Shown in pieces: positions 8,853 to 17,410 of a stretch of 64,000 nt of DNA. Origin of the DNA: Shewanella xiamenensis (GTDB lineage: Bacteria > Pseudomonadota > Gammaproteobacteria > Enterobacterales > Shewanellaceae). The stretch is from positions 248,001-312,000 of the forward strand of contig NZ_BMOP01000003.1 in the NCBI RefSeq assembly GCF_014647135.1. Reading direction: 5' to 3'. How positions within the stretch are numbered: position 1 is the stretch's first letter; every line of letters starts with the position of its first letter. The notes beneath the pieces were generated by a model. The model was given only the letters and a program-made list of their open reading frames with translations, was not told the origin of the DNA and searched no databases. The position numbers and the translations under genes were made by a program.

Positions 8853-10040
8853 TTAGTGTTGCTGCATGGCCTGTAACTTGGCCTGATAACGATGCTTATC
8901 TGTGGCTTCGTGGCTAAGTGCCACCGCCTTTTCCATATTCTGTTTAGCGCGTTTTTCATCACCCAGCGCCCAATAGGTGCGTGACAGACCAAAGAAAAAC
9001 TCATGGCGATAATCGGCCTTATCGACCGCCCTTTGATACCAAGCGAGCGCCTCACGGTATTGATGCTCATCGTAGGCCTGCTCGCCCATATCATAGTAGT
9101 AATAAGGGTTACGAATGCGCGCTAATTCAAGCACTTTATGGATCTGTGCCCACTCATCTAAACGCCCCTGTTCACCTAAGATCACCGCTAAGTTATAGAG
9201 GGTCGTCATATCGCTAGCATCAAACTTAAGGGCGTAGCGATAAACTTGCTCTGCACGTTGCTCATCGCCCTTGTGGCGATAAATCACGGCTAAGGTGTTG
9301 AGTGCAGGGATAAAGTGTCCAGATTTTAAACCCGCTTTAATCAGCGCATAGGCGCGGTCTAAATCGCCTTCGACTAAAGATTCGGCGGCCATATTGTTGT
9401 AAAACATAGTCGTTAAGGTCTGGCGATTGATTTGCACTTTGTTGTAGCCTCGCAGGGCGCGCTCGGGCATAAAGTCAACCAAAATGGCATGGGTCGACAC
9501 ATAAACCGCATGCACGCTTGAAGTGGGTAGCAAGCGCAGATTGACATGGCCATTGATCAGATAAAACTCGCCCTGTTTGTCCCAAACGGGTTCAATCGCA
9601 ATATCCTGAAACTCAGTGCCAATCTTAAAAATATCCGCTAGCGCCGATGTCATGACCACCAACGACATACAATTCCCCGCACGCTGGGCGTAGGTTTCGC
9701 TGGCGGTTTGAGTCAGATTATCTTGATAGTGAAAGTCGCTGTGGCCACCATCTTGGTTAGCATTGATATAACTGGCTAACCATTCGTGCACCGCAAGGGG
9801 ATTTTTCGTCGAGAAGCTATAGCGATCGTAGGCACGCCGGACATCGGCTACCACAGAGGGCGGAAGACTAAAAATATCCTCGACGCTAGGAATATTATTA
9901 ACCGGTGTAAACAACGAATCGGCAAACAGGGCATCTATCTCATTATCACTAGGTTTGGGAGCTGTCGAGCTGCAACCCAATAATAGTAAAAGTAATAATG
10001 AGTAGAATATACCGCTAGAGATGGTGCGCAGTTGTATCAT
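8853..10040 (-). CDS. Lipoprotein with transglutaminase-like region and TPR repeats
   Basis: 395 aa with a lipoprotein signal: hydrophobic stretch then LLLLLGC at about residues 18-23. Residues around 110-175 (YAQRAGNCMSLVVMTSALAD, ending before GHVNLRL) contain the Cys-containing active-site pattern of transglutaminase-like peptidase folds, with a His in the following NGHVN. The C-terminal half is a run of TPR helices (for example HKGDEQRAEQVYRYAL and YREALAWYQRAVDKAD). It is probably anchored in the outer membrane and may act on cell-surface or peptidoglycan-linked partners; the substrate is unknown. Single gene with its own terminator. Confidence 0.8.
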   Translation of the reverse strand: MIQLRTISSGIFYSLLLLLLLGCSSTAPKPSDNEIDALFADSLFTPVNNIPSVEDIFSLPPSVVADVRRAYDRYSFSTKNPLAVHEWLASYINANQDGGHSDFHYQDNLTQTASETYAQRAGNCMSLVVMTSALADIFKIGTEFQDIAIEPVWDKQGEFYLINGHVNLRLLPTSSVHAVYVSTHAILVDFMPERALRGYNKVQINRQTLTTMFYNNMAAESLVEGDLDRAYALIKAGLKSGHFIPALNTLAVIYRHKGDEQRAEQVYRYALKFDASDMTTLYNLAVILGEQGRLDEWAQIHKVLELARIRNPYYYYDMGEQAYDEHQYREALAWYQRAVDKADYRHEFFFGLSRTYWALGDEKRAKQNMEKAVALSHEATDKHRYQAKLQAMQQH

Positions 10041-10158
10041 GATACGTCCCCCAGACCATAAGGCTCCTATTTGAGCTTATTACACTTGGCCAAAAAGACG
10101 TCATTAAATGGTTACAAAAAATAACGACCTGTCGCATAGGATTGCGGCAGTTTGAGAG

Positions 10159-10506
10159 TTAACGCTGCGCCGGAGGGTCAACCTTGATATACACATCCTG
10201 CTGCTGATAACGGTAAGGACGATAGTTATCTTGGCCACAGCGAAAGTAACGGTATGGCTGCATCTGCACGATACACCCAAGGGGCAAGGCTTGCAGAATT
10301 TGAATTTGCTCCTGTCTTCTCAAAGACTCCTGCCATTCATAATCTTTCAGGACTTGGTCGCGAACAGCAAAAGCATCGAAAGGCTTATCCGAGCGAGTCA
10401 CCACAACTTGCCCCGCAAAAGTGGGCAAGGCTAAGAGAGCACTCAGCATACTCCCGAGCAAACAGGTACGTCTAAGTGGTGCGGTGAGATCCGAGATTAA
10501 GCGCAT
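10159..10506 (-). CDS. Exported hypothetical protein
   Basis: 115 aa from ATG 10506, which has AAGGAG 9 nt upstream; the frame extends upstream to 10548 but crosses the amtB terminator. The signal peptide runs to about residue 31 (LLALPTFAG). The mature part is Arg/Gln/Tyr-rich (RYFRCGQDNYRPYRYQQQD) with two Cys that could form a disulfide in the periplasm. No family recognised. Confidence 0.65.
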   Translation of the reverse strand: MRLISDLTAPLRRTCLLGSMLSALLALPTFAGQVVVTRSDKPFDAFAVRDQVLKDYEWQESLRRQEQIQILQALPLGCIVQMQPYRYFRCGQDNYRPYRYQQQDVYIKVDPPAQR

Positions 10507-10552
10507 CGTTAGCTCCTTGTTGCGGTGCAAGTAGAATCGAAGACCCATAAAA

Positions 10553-10577
10553 AAAGCAGAGCACTTGGCTCTGCTTT
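10553..10577 (-). terminator. Terminator of glnK-amtB
   Basis: AAAGCAGAGC (10553-10562) pairs with GCTCTGCTTT (10568-10577); the minus strand then reads seven T. It lies 45 bp after the amtB stop and just before the start of the next gene on the same strand. Confidence 0.9.
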
Positions 10578-10621
10578 ACTATCCTCTTATCCCTTAGAGG
10601 CATCAAGTCTATCAGCGCGAG

Positions 10622-11872
10622 TTAGCCCGCACTTTTTACAGTTACAAACTCTGGGTAAGCATCGATACCACAGTCAGATGCATCCATACCGTTATATTCT
10701 TCTTCCTCAGAAACACGGATACCCATGGTCATCTTCAGTACAAACCACACCGCAAACGACGCGCTAAATACCCATGCGAAGATAATCGCTGCACCCGTTA
10801 ATTGCGCCGTGATAGTAGCGTCGGCATTTGATAACGGCACACACATTAAACCGAGGAAACCCGCTACGCCGTGTACAGAGATTGCGCCGACTGGGTCATC
10901 AATCTTAATTCTGTCCAAACCCACGATAGAGAACACCACTAAGCCACCAGCAACTAGGCCAATCACACCCGCCATCAGCAGTGAAGGCGACAGCGGATCG
11001 GCGGTAATTGCCACTAAGCCCGCCAGAATACCGTTGAGGATCATGGTCAAATCTGCTTTACCCCAAATCATTTTGCACACAACGAGGGCAGAAATAGCAC
11101 CAAAAGCGGCCGCGGTGTTGGTGTTCACAAAGACTTTAGCGACAGAGCTAGCGTTAGCCGCATCTGAGACCATTAATTGTGAGCCACCGTTGAAACCAAA
11201 CCAGCCCATCCACAGAATAAACATCCCTAAGGTCGCCATTGGCAGGTTAGAGCCTGGGATTGGGTTGACTTGGCCGTTAGGGCCATATTTGCCCTTACGA
11301 GCACCGAGCAGTAACACCCCAGCGATAGCCGCCGCAGCACCTGTCATGTGCACAATCCCGCTACCTGCAAAGTCAACAAAGCCCAAGCTAGAGATAAAGC
11401 CTTTACCCCAAGTCCAGTAGCCTTCAACAGGATAGATAATGCCTGTCATCACCACGGAGAAGAACAGGAAAGCCCATAACTTCATCCGTTCAGCGACGGC
11501 GCCAGAGACAATCGACATCGCCGTTGCCACAAACACCACTTGGAAGAAGAAGTCTGATTCTAAGGCATGGTTTGCATCGCTAGCTTGTGAGCCAATCAGC
11601 GTACCGAGTGAAGGCAACCAGCCACCTTCAGCATTGTCGACGTACATAATGTTGTAGCCAACCAATAGGTACATCACACAGGCAATCGCATATAACACCA
11701 CGTTTTTAGTTAAAATTTCGGTGGTATTTTTAGAGCGTACTAGGCCGGCTTCGAGCATGGCAAAACCCGCTGCCATCCACATAACTAAGGCGCCAGAAAT
11801 CAAAAAATAAAAGGTGTCGAGTGCAAAGCGCAGTTCAGAGACTGTCACGCCTAATTTTGTTAGTTCTTCCAT
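10622..11872 (-). CDS. amtB: Ammonium transporter AmtB
   Basis: 416-aa Amt/MEP/Rh channel. The start at 11872 (MEELTKLGV) follows a GGCGGAAG ribosome site; the longer frame overlaps glnK. About 11 membrane helices are present, with the family signatures DFAGSGIVHMTGAAAAI (pore region with the first conserved His) and, near the end, GAISVHGVAGFLGL (second His). Residues FFFQVVFVATA and AGFAMLEAGLVR are also diagnostic. It imports ammonium and is gated by uridylylation-sensitive PII protein. It lies 10 bp downstream of glnK, forming the usual glnK-amtB operon. Confidence 0.96.
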   Translation of the reverse strand: MEELTKLGVTVSELRFALDTFYFLISGALVMWMAAGFAMLEAGLVRSKNTTEILTKNVVLYAIACVMYLLVGYNIMYVDNAEGGWLPSLGTLIGSQASDANHALESDFFFQVVFVATAMSIVSGAVAERMKLWAFLFFSVVMTGIIYPVEGYWTWGKGFISSLGFVDFAGSGIVHMTGAAAAIAGVLLLGARKGKYGPNGQVNPIPGSNLPMATLGMFILWMGWFGFNGGSQLMVSDAANASSVAKVFVNTNTAAAFGAISALVVCKMIWGKADLTMILNGILAGLVAITADPLSPSLLMAGVIGLVAGGLVVFSIVGLDRIKIDDPVGAISVHGVAGFLGLMCVPLSNADATITAQLTGAAIIFAWVFSASFAVWFVLKMTMGIRVSEEEEYNGMDASDCGIDAYPEFVTVKSAG

Positions 11873-11882
11873 CTTCCGCCCC

Positions 11883-12290
<408 letters not shown>

Positions 12291-12348
12291 TTAATTTATT
12301 GATTTAAAAGAAATAATAAAGAATACACTTGAGTTAGCCGATTAAAAA

Positions 12349-12365
12349 TGCACCAGACTTGTGCA
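12349..12365. promoter_or_regulatory. NtrC-like binding site upstream of glnK
   Basis: TGCACCAGACTTGTGCA matches the enterobacterial NtrC palindrome TGCACCA-N3-TGGTGCA at all but one position. It lies 128-144 bp upstream of the glnK start, the usual enhancer distance. A weaker half-matching site, GCAC-N7-GTGA, is at 12380-12394. I could not find a convincing -24/-12 sigma-54 promoter between it and glnK. Confidence 0.6.
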
Positions 12366-12546
12366 AGCGTTGAGGCAGCGCACTCTTTTAGTGAGCAATT
12401 TAAGTGCACGGCATATTCGACTTTTGCCCTATTGGTGAGGCTGCTCAATTAGGGTTTACTAACAGTGTAAAAACACACAATTCACAAAATAAGCAGAGCA
12501 AACGCTAAACGATGCCTTTATTCCACCCGCGCAGAAGGAATACCCG

Positions 12547-13089
12547 ATGTTAAAACCCGAAGAATGTGTACTCGTTATCGTCGATGTGCAGGGAAAGCTC
12601 GCTCAGATCATGGATAACTCAGCCAAGCTTCATCAGCAGTTGAGTACACTAATCCAAGGCGCGCAGCTGTTTGAAATTCCTATCCTTTGGCTCGAACAAT
12701 TACCCGCCAAACTAGGCTCGACCACTGAAGAGTTAAAAACCTTACTCGAAAAAACGGGCTCGCCCATTGCCAAGCAACACTTTAGTGGTTGGTATTGTGA
12801 TGAATTTGCTAATGCGTTAACCCAAACTCGGCGGAAACAGGTGTTGCTCGCGGGGATAGAAACCCATGTTTGCGTATACCAGACTTGCCGAGATCTGCTC
12901 GATCAGCACTACTCAGTGCATGTCGTCGCCGATGCCGTTTCTTCCCGCAGCGTTGACAATAAACAACTGGGCATTCAAATGATGACCGCCAAGGGAGCCA
13001 CGTTGACCAATGTGGAGTCACTGTTATTTGAACTGCAACACGAGGCCCAAGGCGATCGATTTAAAGCGCTGATTAAGTTGATTAAATAA
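12547..13089 (+). CDS. Isochorismatase-family cysteine hydrolase
   Basis: 180 aa. The family fold is shown by ECVLVIVDVQGKLAQIM at the start (catalytic Asp13 in VDVQ) and by QVLLAGIETHVCVYQT, which carries the cis-peptide and nucleophile Cys. Lengths and sequence resemble the YcaC/nicotinamidase-like hydrolases of Gammaproteobacteria that act on amide or hydroxamate-type bonds. No signal peptide, so cytoplasmic. The true substrate cannot be told. It is divergent from glnK-amtB and ends in a strong terminator. Confidence 0.87.
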   Translation: MLKPEECVLVIVDVQGKLAQIMDNSAKLHQQLSTLIQGAQLFEIPILWLEQLPAKLGSTTEELKTLLEKTGSPIAKQHFSGWYCDEFANALTQTRRKQVLLAGIETHVCVYQTCRDLLDQHYSVHVVADAVSSRSVDNKQLGIQMMTAKGATLTNVESLLFELQHEAQGDRFKALIKLIK

Positions 13090-13095
13090 GACGAG

Positions 13096-13121
13096 AAGAG
13101 AGCTTGTTCAAGCTCTCTTTA
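13096..13121. terminator. Terminator between convergent genes
   Basis: AAGAGAGCTT (13096-13105) and AAGCTCTCTT (13110-13119) form a perfect 10-bp stem with a 4-nt loop. It lies between the isochorismatase-like gene and the convergent DUF1566-like gene. The T-run after it is short. Confidence 0.75.
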
Positions 13122-13126
13122 GCGGG

Positions 13127-13864
13127 TCAAAACGCGGCGACACAAACAGCAAATTTGGCACTATTGGCATAACTGCGAAAGCTATAACCGCTGGAGGCGA
13201 CCGAGATAATGCCGACCTCGAATTCGGTCTCATACACTGTGCTGGACCAAGAAGGGATTGTCGAGCTCCACTGCGCACGTTGGTAGGCTGCACGACTCTC
13301 GCCATCCCCATAGAGGGTATTTAACTCCTGCTCCGTTGGCCTGCGCCAATTGTCTTTACCAGCAAACTCGATTGAGGCCAATTTTTGGCACCAGCGGTCA
13401 AACTGACCGTTAACACCAACCTTGGCCTCATTGCCCTTGGCCGCTTCGGTGCCGGGTAAGATAACGCCCTTACCGTCCTGACGAAACTGCGCATATTCTC
13501 CTCGGCTTGGGCCAAACACAAATTCCTCCTGTACATTAAATGTCATCGCATAGGAATCGCCACTGTTGTCGGCATCATCTTGTTTTAAGTAACCCAAGGC
13601 GTTCATCACCGCGATAGAAGGCGAACTGCTAAACCATTTAGTTTGGCGATCACTTTTATCGTAAAGTGCTTTGATTTTTAAGCAGTTGGCTGATGCCAGA
13701 GTGCGGTCATTATTGTCTAAGCCGCCATCAAAGCTAGTATCGATTGGCGTACCTTCGACATGGCCGCACAGGGGAATTTGCTCTTTTTGGCGACATTCAG
13801 TGAGTAAAAACAACAGCACTATGGCTGTGCCGAAAACGGCAATTTTGGCGGGATTAATCATCAC
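13127..13864 (-). CDS. DUF1566-like (Lcl C-terminal) exported protein
   Basis: 245 aa. Hydrophobic N-terminus (residues 8-22) followed by LLTECRQKEQ; the Cys could be a lipidation site but Glu at -1 is unusual for a lipobox. The C-terminal half carries NWRRPTEQELNTLY followed by WSSTIPSWSSTVYETEF and ends FAVCVAAF, the arrangement seen in DUF1566/Lcl C-terminal domains of secreted or surface proteins. Five other Cys may pair. The function is unknown. Confidence 0.6.
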   Translation of the reverse strand: MMINPAKIAVFGTAIVLLFLLTECRQKEQIPLCGHVEGTPIDTSFDGGLDNNDRTLASANCLKIKALYDKSDRQTKWFSSSPSIAVMNALGYLKQDDADNSGDSYAMTFNVQEEFVFGPSRGEYAQFRQDGKGVILPGTEAAKGNEAKVGVNGQFDRWCQKLASIEFAGKDNWRRPTEQELNTLYGDGESRAAYQRAQWSSTIPSWSSTVYETEFEVGIISVASSGYSFRSYANSAKFAVCVAAF

Positions 13865-13958
13865 AACAAACCTAAATCCAGTGTTGATAAAAGACAGCTA
13901 CAGGCAACCTTAATGGCATTCGCATCAGGGAATTGCCTTAAGCGAATGACCAATAAAG

Positions 13959-14768
13959 CTATAACGCCTTAATCACAGGCTCCTGTACCAGCAATTGATC
14001 GTTTTTGTAGACATAAAGTCTACCCACAGGACTCTCTTCGGCGCTGAGCACTATCACATCGCAAACATAGCGATAGGGACCACTTTTAAACTGGAAGGAA
14101 TGATTACCGCCAGTTCCCTCGCGCACCAATTGACCCTTTTTGAGGACTAAATCAGGTTTCTCGCTTAGGGATTTACCCTTTGCCCAAGCGGCATAACGGT
14201 ATTGGTTATTATCGATGGCATCGACACGTATGGTAAATCGCGCGGTTTCCCACGCGAGTACTGGGCTAGCAAATTCGCGCACACTCTCGTGTAGCATCAA
14301 TTTTTGCTGCGCGATTAGCTCGTCTCTTAATTTGGCTTCCTTTGGGCTTTGATAATTAATGCCCGAGATTTTGCCATCAAAGTCCAACCAGACACTGCCG
14401 TGATCGAGCATAATGCCGCGCCAGCCCATAGTCTCCCAGTTGTTCTCTGTGGTCGAATTGGCAATTTGACTCAGCAACTTGCTATCAAAGACTTGCTGGA
14501 ATCTCGTCAGCATTTGCTGTGGATTTTGTATATCGGGGAGCGGATATTCCCGCTTGAGAGGATAAGCAATCTGCTTGGCAATCGCCTGACGATCACCCGC
14601 CTTGGCCGCATCAATCAAAGCTTGCACCTGCGGCACATATTCCGCTTCTAGTGCGGCCAAAGCCTGTGGCGCAAGGCTTAGACTCCCCAGCAGCAAGCCT
14701 GCAAAAAGCCCTAAGCGCGAAAGTCGATGAATACCTGAATATGTTCGAGAAGACAGAGCATGAGGCAT
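13959..14768 (-). CDS. Exported hypothetical protein
   Basis: 269 aa with a signal peptide ending at about residue 38 (SLAPQALA). Residues 40-135 form a helical, stress-accumulating-type domain (VQALIDAAKAGDRQAIAKQI, then a block ending GIMLDHGSVWLDFDGKI). The C-terminal 130 residues are beta-rich. It probably acts in the periplasm. I do not recognise a named family; there is no catalytic motif I can point to. Single gene. Confidence 0.65.
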   Translation of the reverse strand: MPHALSSRTYSGIHRLSRLGLFAGLLLGSLSLAPQALAALEAEYVPQVQALIDAAKAGDRQAIAKQIAYPLKREYPLPDIQNPQQMLTRFQQVFDSKLLSQIANSTTENNWETMGWRGIMLDHGSVWLDFDGKISGINYQSPKEAKLRDELIAQQKLMLHESVREFASPVLAWETARFTIRVDAIDNNQYRYAAWAKGKSLSEKPDLVLKKGQLVREGTGGNHSFQFKSGPYRYVCDVIVLSAEESPVGRLYVYKNDQLLVQEPVIKAL

Positions 14769-14902
14769 GGCTTATTCCTTTAACGTCAAAAACATCCAAA
14801 TTAAGACTTGGCAAGGATAGCATAGCTAAGGTGGGATAAACATAAACAATCCCACCCAAGCCTATGTGTTAAAAGCCTAATTACAGCCTCGCTCCCAGTA
14901 TC

Positions 14903-15610
14903 TTAAGCCAACAGCAAACTAGAGACTATCGCTACCGCCACCGACATAAAGATCACCCCAATTATCCCATCGATGATAGGCGTGAGTCGTTGCAGCTTTT
15001 GCTGCACCTTGACTTTTGAGAGCATCAGCGCCAAAAAGCCAAACCAGAGCAGTGACAACACAAATAACATCAACGCGGCAGCAAATTTAGTCACAGGTGT
15101 CACGCTCGGGGTGATCAGGGCGGAGAACAAGGTGATAAAAAACACTAAAGCTTTGGGATTCAATAAATTGGTATAAAGCCCCCTCATAAAACTCTGTTTA
15201 GGAGTTAAAACGTTGACAGTGCCCGCCATGGGCATATCAATGCTGTGTTCTGAGGTTGTTGCAAACCCAGAGGAATAGCCACCCTCACCGTTCAATGCGG
15301 TTTTGGGTTTACTGAAAAAAGCCACCACTGCCTTAAGCGCGCCAAATCCCATCCACGCCAAATACGAAGCGCCCAGCAATTGCACTAACAGATACAAGGT
15401 ATGGGAGCTTTTAATCACTAAGCTGACGCCAGTTAAACTCAAAATGGTATGGGCTAAAATTGCCACCGATATTCCCGCCGCCGTGGCAATTGCGGTGTTT
15501 CGCGACTGCGACGTGGCAATCTTCACCATAATGGCGAAATCCGGCCCTGGGCTGACTAAGGCTACACAATGAATAACAGCTAAGGTGACTAACAGGGATA
15601 CATCCATCAA
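14903..15610 (-). CDS. LysE/RhtB-family amino acid exporter
   Basis: 235-aa inner-membrane protein with six hydrophobic segments. The start (VIHCVALVSPGPDFAIMVK) has the PGPD signature of RhtB-type threonine/homoserine exporters, and LYTNLLNPKALVFFITLF matches the family's fourth segment. It is about 30 residues longer than usual because of a Gly/Ser/Thr-rich insert (about 106-140) between the third and fourth segments. It is next to an AraC regulator on the same strand (about 110 bp away), a pairing common for this family. The substrate is inferred only. Confidence 0.88.
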   Translation of the reverse strand: MMDVSLLVTLAVIHCVALVSPGPDFAIMVKIATSQSRNTAIATAAGISVAILAHTILSLTGVSLVIKSSHTLYLLVQLLGASYLAWMGFGALKAVVAFFSKPKTALNGEGGYSSGFATTSEHSIDMPMAGTVNVLTPKQSFMRGLYTNLLNPKALVFFITLFSALITPSVTPVTKFAAALMLFVLSLLWFGFLALMLSKVKVQQKLQRLTPIIDGIIGVIFMSVAVAIVSSLLLA

Positions 15611-15719
15611 TAGGGCTCCGCAAAAACAGATAAGAACGTCAGTATGCCCAAGCCTGTAGCACCTGCATTGTAAGAAATTGCACGCGGTTAATTTACCGAG
15701 ACAAATTATACCAATCTTA

Positions 15720-16550
15720 TTAAAGCATACGGCGCTGGAATTGGACGGGAGAGAGTAAAAAGGCCTGCTTAAACGCCTTATTTAGATGACTCTGGTCGAA
15801 AAAGCCTAACTGCTGCGCCACATCTGCCACCAGTGCGCCATGGGTTAAGGACTTTTTCGCTAACTCTAATCGCACCCGCTTTAGATAGGCATGGGGTGTC
15901 ATCCCCGTCGCCAGTTTAAATTGGCGTAAAAACTGAAACTTACTCAGGTTAACCTCATCGGCCAACGCCTCAAGTTGAGTGTTTTGCCACGGCTCATCGT
16001 GAATTTTCTGTTTGATACGATTTAACTGCTGCCATGATAGCCCCCGATCCTGCTCCAGCTTAAGTACTCCTGCCGGATGGCGCGTTAATAACAACTGCAT
16101 AAAGTTCAGCAGATGCGACTCGGCCGCAAGCTCAGAGCATTGACCTTGGATAAGCACATCATGCAGCTGGATAAAGTATTGATATAAAGCAGGATCATCC
16201 ACCATGGGTGTACTAAAAAAATGTGCCTTCAGCCCTAACTCTTGGCTGATGCCATGCATATATTCCACCGGGATCGACATTACTTTAACCCGATACCCTT
16301 CGGCATCATGGCTTTGCCCATCATGGGTTTCATCGGGATTAAGGGTCGATAAGCCGTGTTGCCCTAACTGATAACGGCTGCCTTTATTGATAAATTGCTG
16401 CACCCCTTGAGTCACCACGCCTAAGTGGTAATCCAGATGCACGTGTTTATCAAAACTGAAATGCGTAAATTCCGCCTGACTCAGTTCAATGCCCGAAAGG
16501 CTGGGATGGCGCCAGTAATTGATATTTTCAACGGGAGTCACACGGCTCAT
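15720..16550 (-). CDS. AraC-family transcriptional regulator
   Basis: 276 aa. The N-terminal cupin-like ligand domain (HLDYHLGVVTQGVQQF, LNPDETHDG) is followed by two helix-turn-helix units at about 175-270: LEALADEVNLSKFQFLRQF and VADVAQQLGFFDQSHLNKAF. This is the standard AraC/XylS layout. The adjacent LysE exporter gene, about 110 bp downstream, is a likely target. Confidence 0.92.
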   Translation of the reverse strand: MSRVTPVENINYWRHPSLSGIELSQAEFTHFSFDKHVHLDYHLGVVTQGVQQFINKGSRYQLGQHGLSTLNPDETHDGQSHDAEGYRVKVMSIPVEYMHGISQELGLKAHFFSTPMVDDPALYQYFIQLHDVLIQGQCSELAAESHLLNFMQLLLTRHPAGVLKLEQDRGLSWQQLNRIKQKIHDEPWQNTQLEALADEVNLSKFQFLRQFKLATGMTPHAYLKRVRLELAKKSLTHGALVADVAQQLGFFDQSHLNKAFKQAFLLSPVQFQRRML

Positions 16551-16944
16551 AGGACAAGCTTAATCTCACAGGGCAAAGACAACTTTAGATATTACTCATT
16601 CTAGCCGCCGAGATCTTGGCTCGAATAGTAAATTATTGCAGCGCCCTCCCCAAAAAATGCCAAATGGCGGATGAGTGCGAATGACTGCCGTGGCCGTCTT
16701 ACGCCTCAATGGCATGGCCTTCGCTATTATAGAAGCCACTGCGACCGTGTTCGATAACGCTTTAAACCACAAAGCAAAGTAATTGTGTTAGTTCAATAAA
16801 GTAGTTGTTTTAGTTCAATGTTAGTTATATCAGCGGGTAATGCCAGTGAGATCACATGGTATAACGGCTCACGATCGTGCTTGATGTTTAACGCCCGAAA
16901 GTCACCCTTGCGCTAAGTGACAGAGCACTTTCAACGGAGAAATA

Positions 16945-17232
16945 ATGCAAATACTCGCCATTGGGAGCCTATTGTTCAAAGGTGGTGTTATCCCTTTAAA
17001 TAACTCTGAGTAGTGTCATCTGCCAGCGTTGCTCCTTATTAGCATTGTTCACTTGGTATTGGCTGTTAAGTGGCTTGCCTTAAACGTTGCACATTGGGCA
17101 TTCACCTAGTTGGTAGAAGAAGCGGTAACGGGAGTGGCTAATGCCGTGATTAAACTTCAGGAGATAACGGCAGCGATCCGTTTAATATTCATCACCAATT
17201 TTAGTATTGAGTGTTTGAGGGTATCCACTTAA
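16945..17232 (+). pseudogene. Possible decayed small membrane protein
   Basis: An ATG with GGAG 7 nt upstream opens a frame that stays in phase for 95 codons with only two internal TAG stops (17011 and 17119). The conceptual product has hydrophobic stretches (LPALLLISIVHLVLAV) and an alternating helical segment (EEAVTGVANAVIKLQEI). This could be a pseudogene or chance; I know no homologue. Confidence 0.3.
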
Positions 17233-17335
17233 AGGGCACTGACATCCTCAATGTCTAACATGACTAACTATCTTGATTTTAAAAATATTTTATTTGAGCT
17301 AGATGTCGAAATGATGATGTTAAACAGAATAGAAA

Positions 17336-17371
17336 CGCTAAGTTTATCCTAGGTGCGGAACAAACTTAGCG
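17336..17371 (-). terminator. Terminator of the TonB receptor gene
   Basis: CGCTAAGTTT (17336-17345) and AAACTTAGCG (17362-17371) are perfect 10-bp arms, 40 bp after the receptor stop. The T-run on the minus strand is short. Confidence 0.65.
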
Positions 17372-17410
17372 TATCGGTTGGCGCTAGCAATGGTCACTCG
17401 GTCACTCAAG

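Larger units (their letters stand above)
16551..17410. other. 860-bp region without an intact gene
   Basis: Between the AraC gene and the TonB receptor gene, which are on the same strand. It holds a frame broken by two stops (16945-17232) and the receptor's terminator at 17336-17371. Otherwise I see no gene, RNA or repeat. Confidence 0.5.

Noticed and set aside
10725..11420. Long plus-strand frame (231 codons) inside amtB
   Set aside because: It is antisense to amtB, has a Pro/Thr/Ile-rich random-like product and no ribosome site, as expected for a shadow of a hydrophobic protein.
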